Source: Deltaproteobacteria bacterium (lineage in GTDB: Bacteria > Campylobacterota_A > Desulfurellia > JAGGSF01). From it: a stretch of 5,574 nt of DNA. A program made the position numbers and the translations under genes. The stretch spans positions 1-5,574 of the forward strand of contig JAGGSF010000024.1 in the NCBI GenBank assembly GCA_021159235.1, given 5' to 3'. The first letter of the stretch is position 1. Each line of letters begins with the position of its first letter. Below, piece by piece: positions 5,558 to 5,574 of this stretch. A model generated the notes under the pieces. The model searched no databases, was not told the origin of the DNA, and was given only the letters and a program-made list of their open reading frames with translations.

Positions 5558-5574
5558 ATAGTACGAGGTCTTGA
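5558..5574 (-). other. IS110 left end, core and left target flank
   Basis: On the minus strand TCAAGAC (5574-5568) is flanking DNA, CT (5567-5566) is the core and CGTACTAT begins the element. CTCGTA is the exact complement of the right donor guide TACGAG. AGACC of the flank plus core matches the left target guide, with two wobble pairs beyond. TACTAT (5563-5558) can act as the -10 box when the ends join. Confidence 0.75.

Larger units (their letters stand above)
4287..5567 (-). mobile_element. IS110-family insertion sequence with bridge RNA, complete
   Basis: In transposase orientation the left end is at 5567 and the right end at 4287, with a CT core dinucleotide at each side (5567-5566 and 4288-4287). 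The element is 1,279 bp plus one core, normal for IS110. Layout: about 265 bp of non-coding left end holding the bridge RNA, the transposase, then a 55-bp right end. There are no inverted terminal repeats, as expected for the IS110 group. The ends were set by matching the bridge-RNA guides to both junctions. Joining them gives the donor ACAGTATCTCGTAC, 12/14 identical to the IS621 donor as I remember it (ACAGTATCTTGTAT). Removing the element leaves GGGGTCAGGTCTTGA. Nothing looks broken, so it may still be active. Confidence 0.85.

Overview
The window is AT-rich bacterial DNA. Arginine is written almost entirely with AGA/AGG, ribosome-binding sites are strong and genes are tightly packed. The gene set (an anaerobic-type FAD oxidoreductase with its DUF1667 partner, a fused NAD(P)HX-repair enzyme and a zinc alcohol dehydrogenase) suggests an anaerobic, possibly thermophilic bacterium of the Thermotogota/Firmicutes/Caldisericota kind. 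The sequence alone does not place it further.

Layout. (1) Bases 1-985, plus strand: the 3' part of an FAD/NAD(P) oxidoreductase overlapping by ATGA with a cysteine-rich DUF1667 protein. This looks like the tail of an operon that in other bacteria begins with a glycerol-3-phosphate-dehydrogenase-like gene. (2) Bases 1002-1493, minus strand: a 72-residue DUF6504-like protein followed by a small two-helix membrane protein. The second gene appears broken by an imperfect 64-bp internal duplication that shifts the frame. (3) Bases 1523-1624, between divergent genes: two tandem 48-bp units, each folding into two abutting hairpins. Four stem pairs differ between the units and all four changes are compensated. 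The edge of a truncated third unit supplies the -35 box of the next promoter. (4) Bases 1683-4265, plus strand: a two-gene operon, nnr (NAD(P)HX epimerase plus dehydratase, 521 residues) and a zinc-dependent alcohol dehydrogenase. (5) Bases 4287-5567: a complete IS110-family insertion sequence with its DEDD transposase on the minus strand, inserted just after the dehydrogenase stop codon.

The most interesting part is the insertion sequence. The 257 bases upstream of its transposase fold into two guide loops like those of the IS110 bridge RNA. All four guide strands can be read against the element's own ends and flanks: the left donor guide matches the right end 8/8, the right donor guide matches the left end 6/6, the right target guide matches the right flank 7/7, and the left target guide matches the left flank with five Watson-Crick and two wobble pairs. 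This fixes the boundaries at CT core dinucleotides and reconstructs the empty site as GGGGTCAGGTCTTGA, a REP/RAYT-like motif. Joining the ends into a circle would create a TTGACT-17-TACTAT promoter firing into the bridge RNA. The transposase Shine-Dalgarno sequence is buried in a near-perfect hairpin. The element is therefore a candidate intact, self-regulated bridge-RNA recombinase that targets a repeated sequence.
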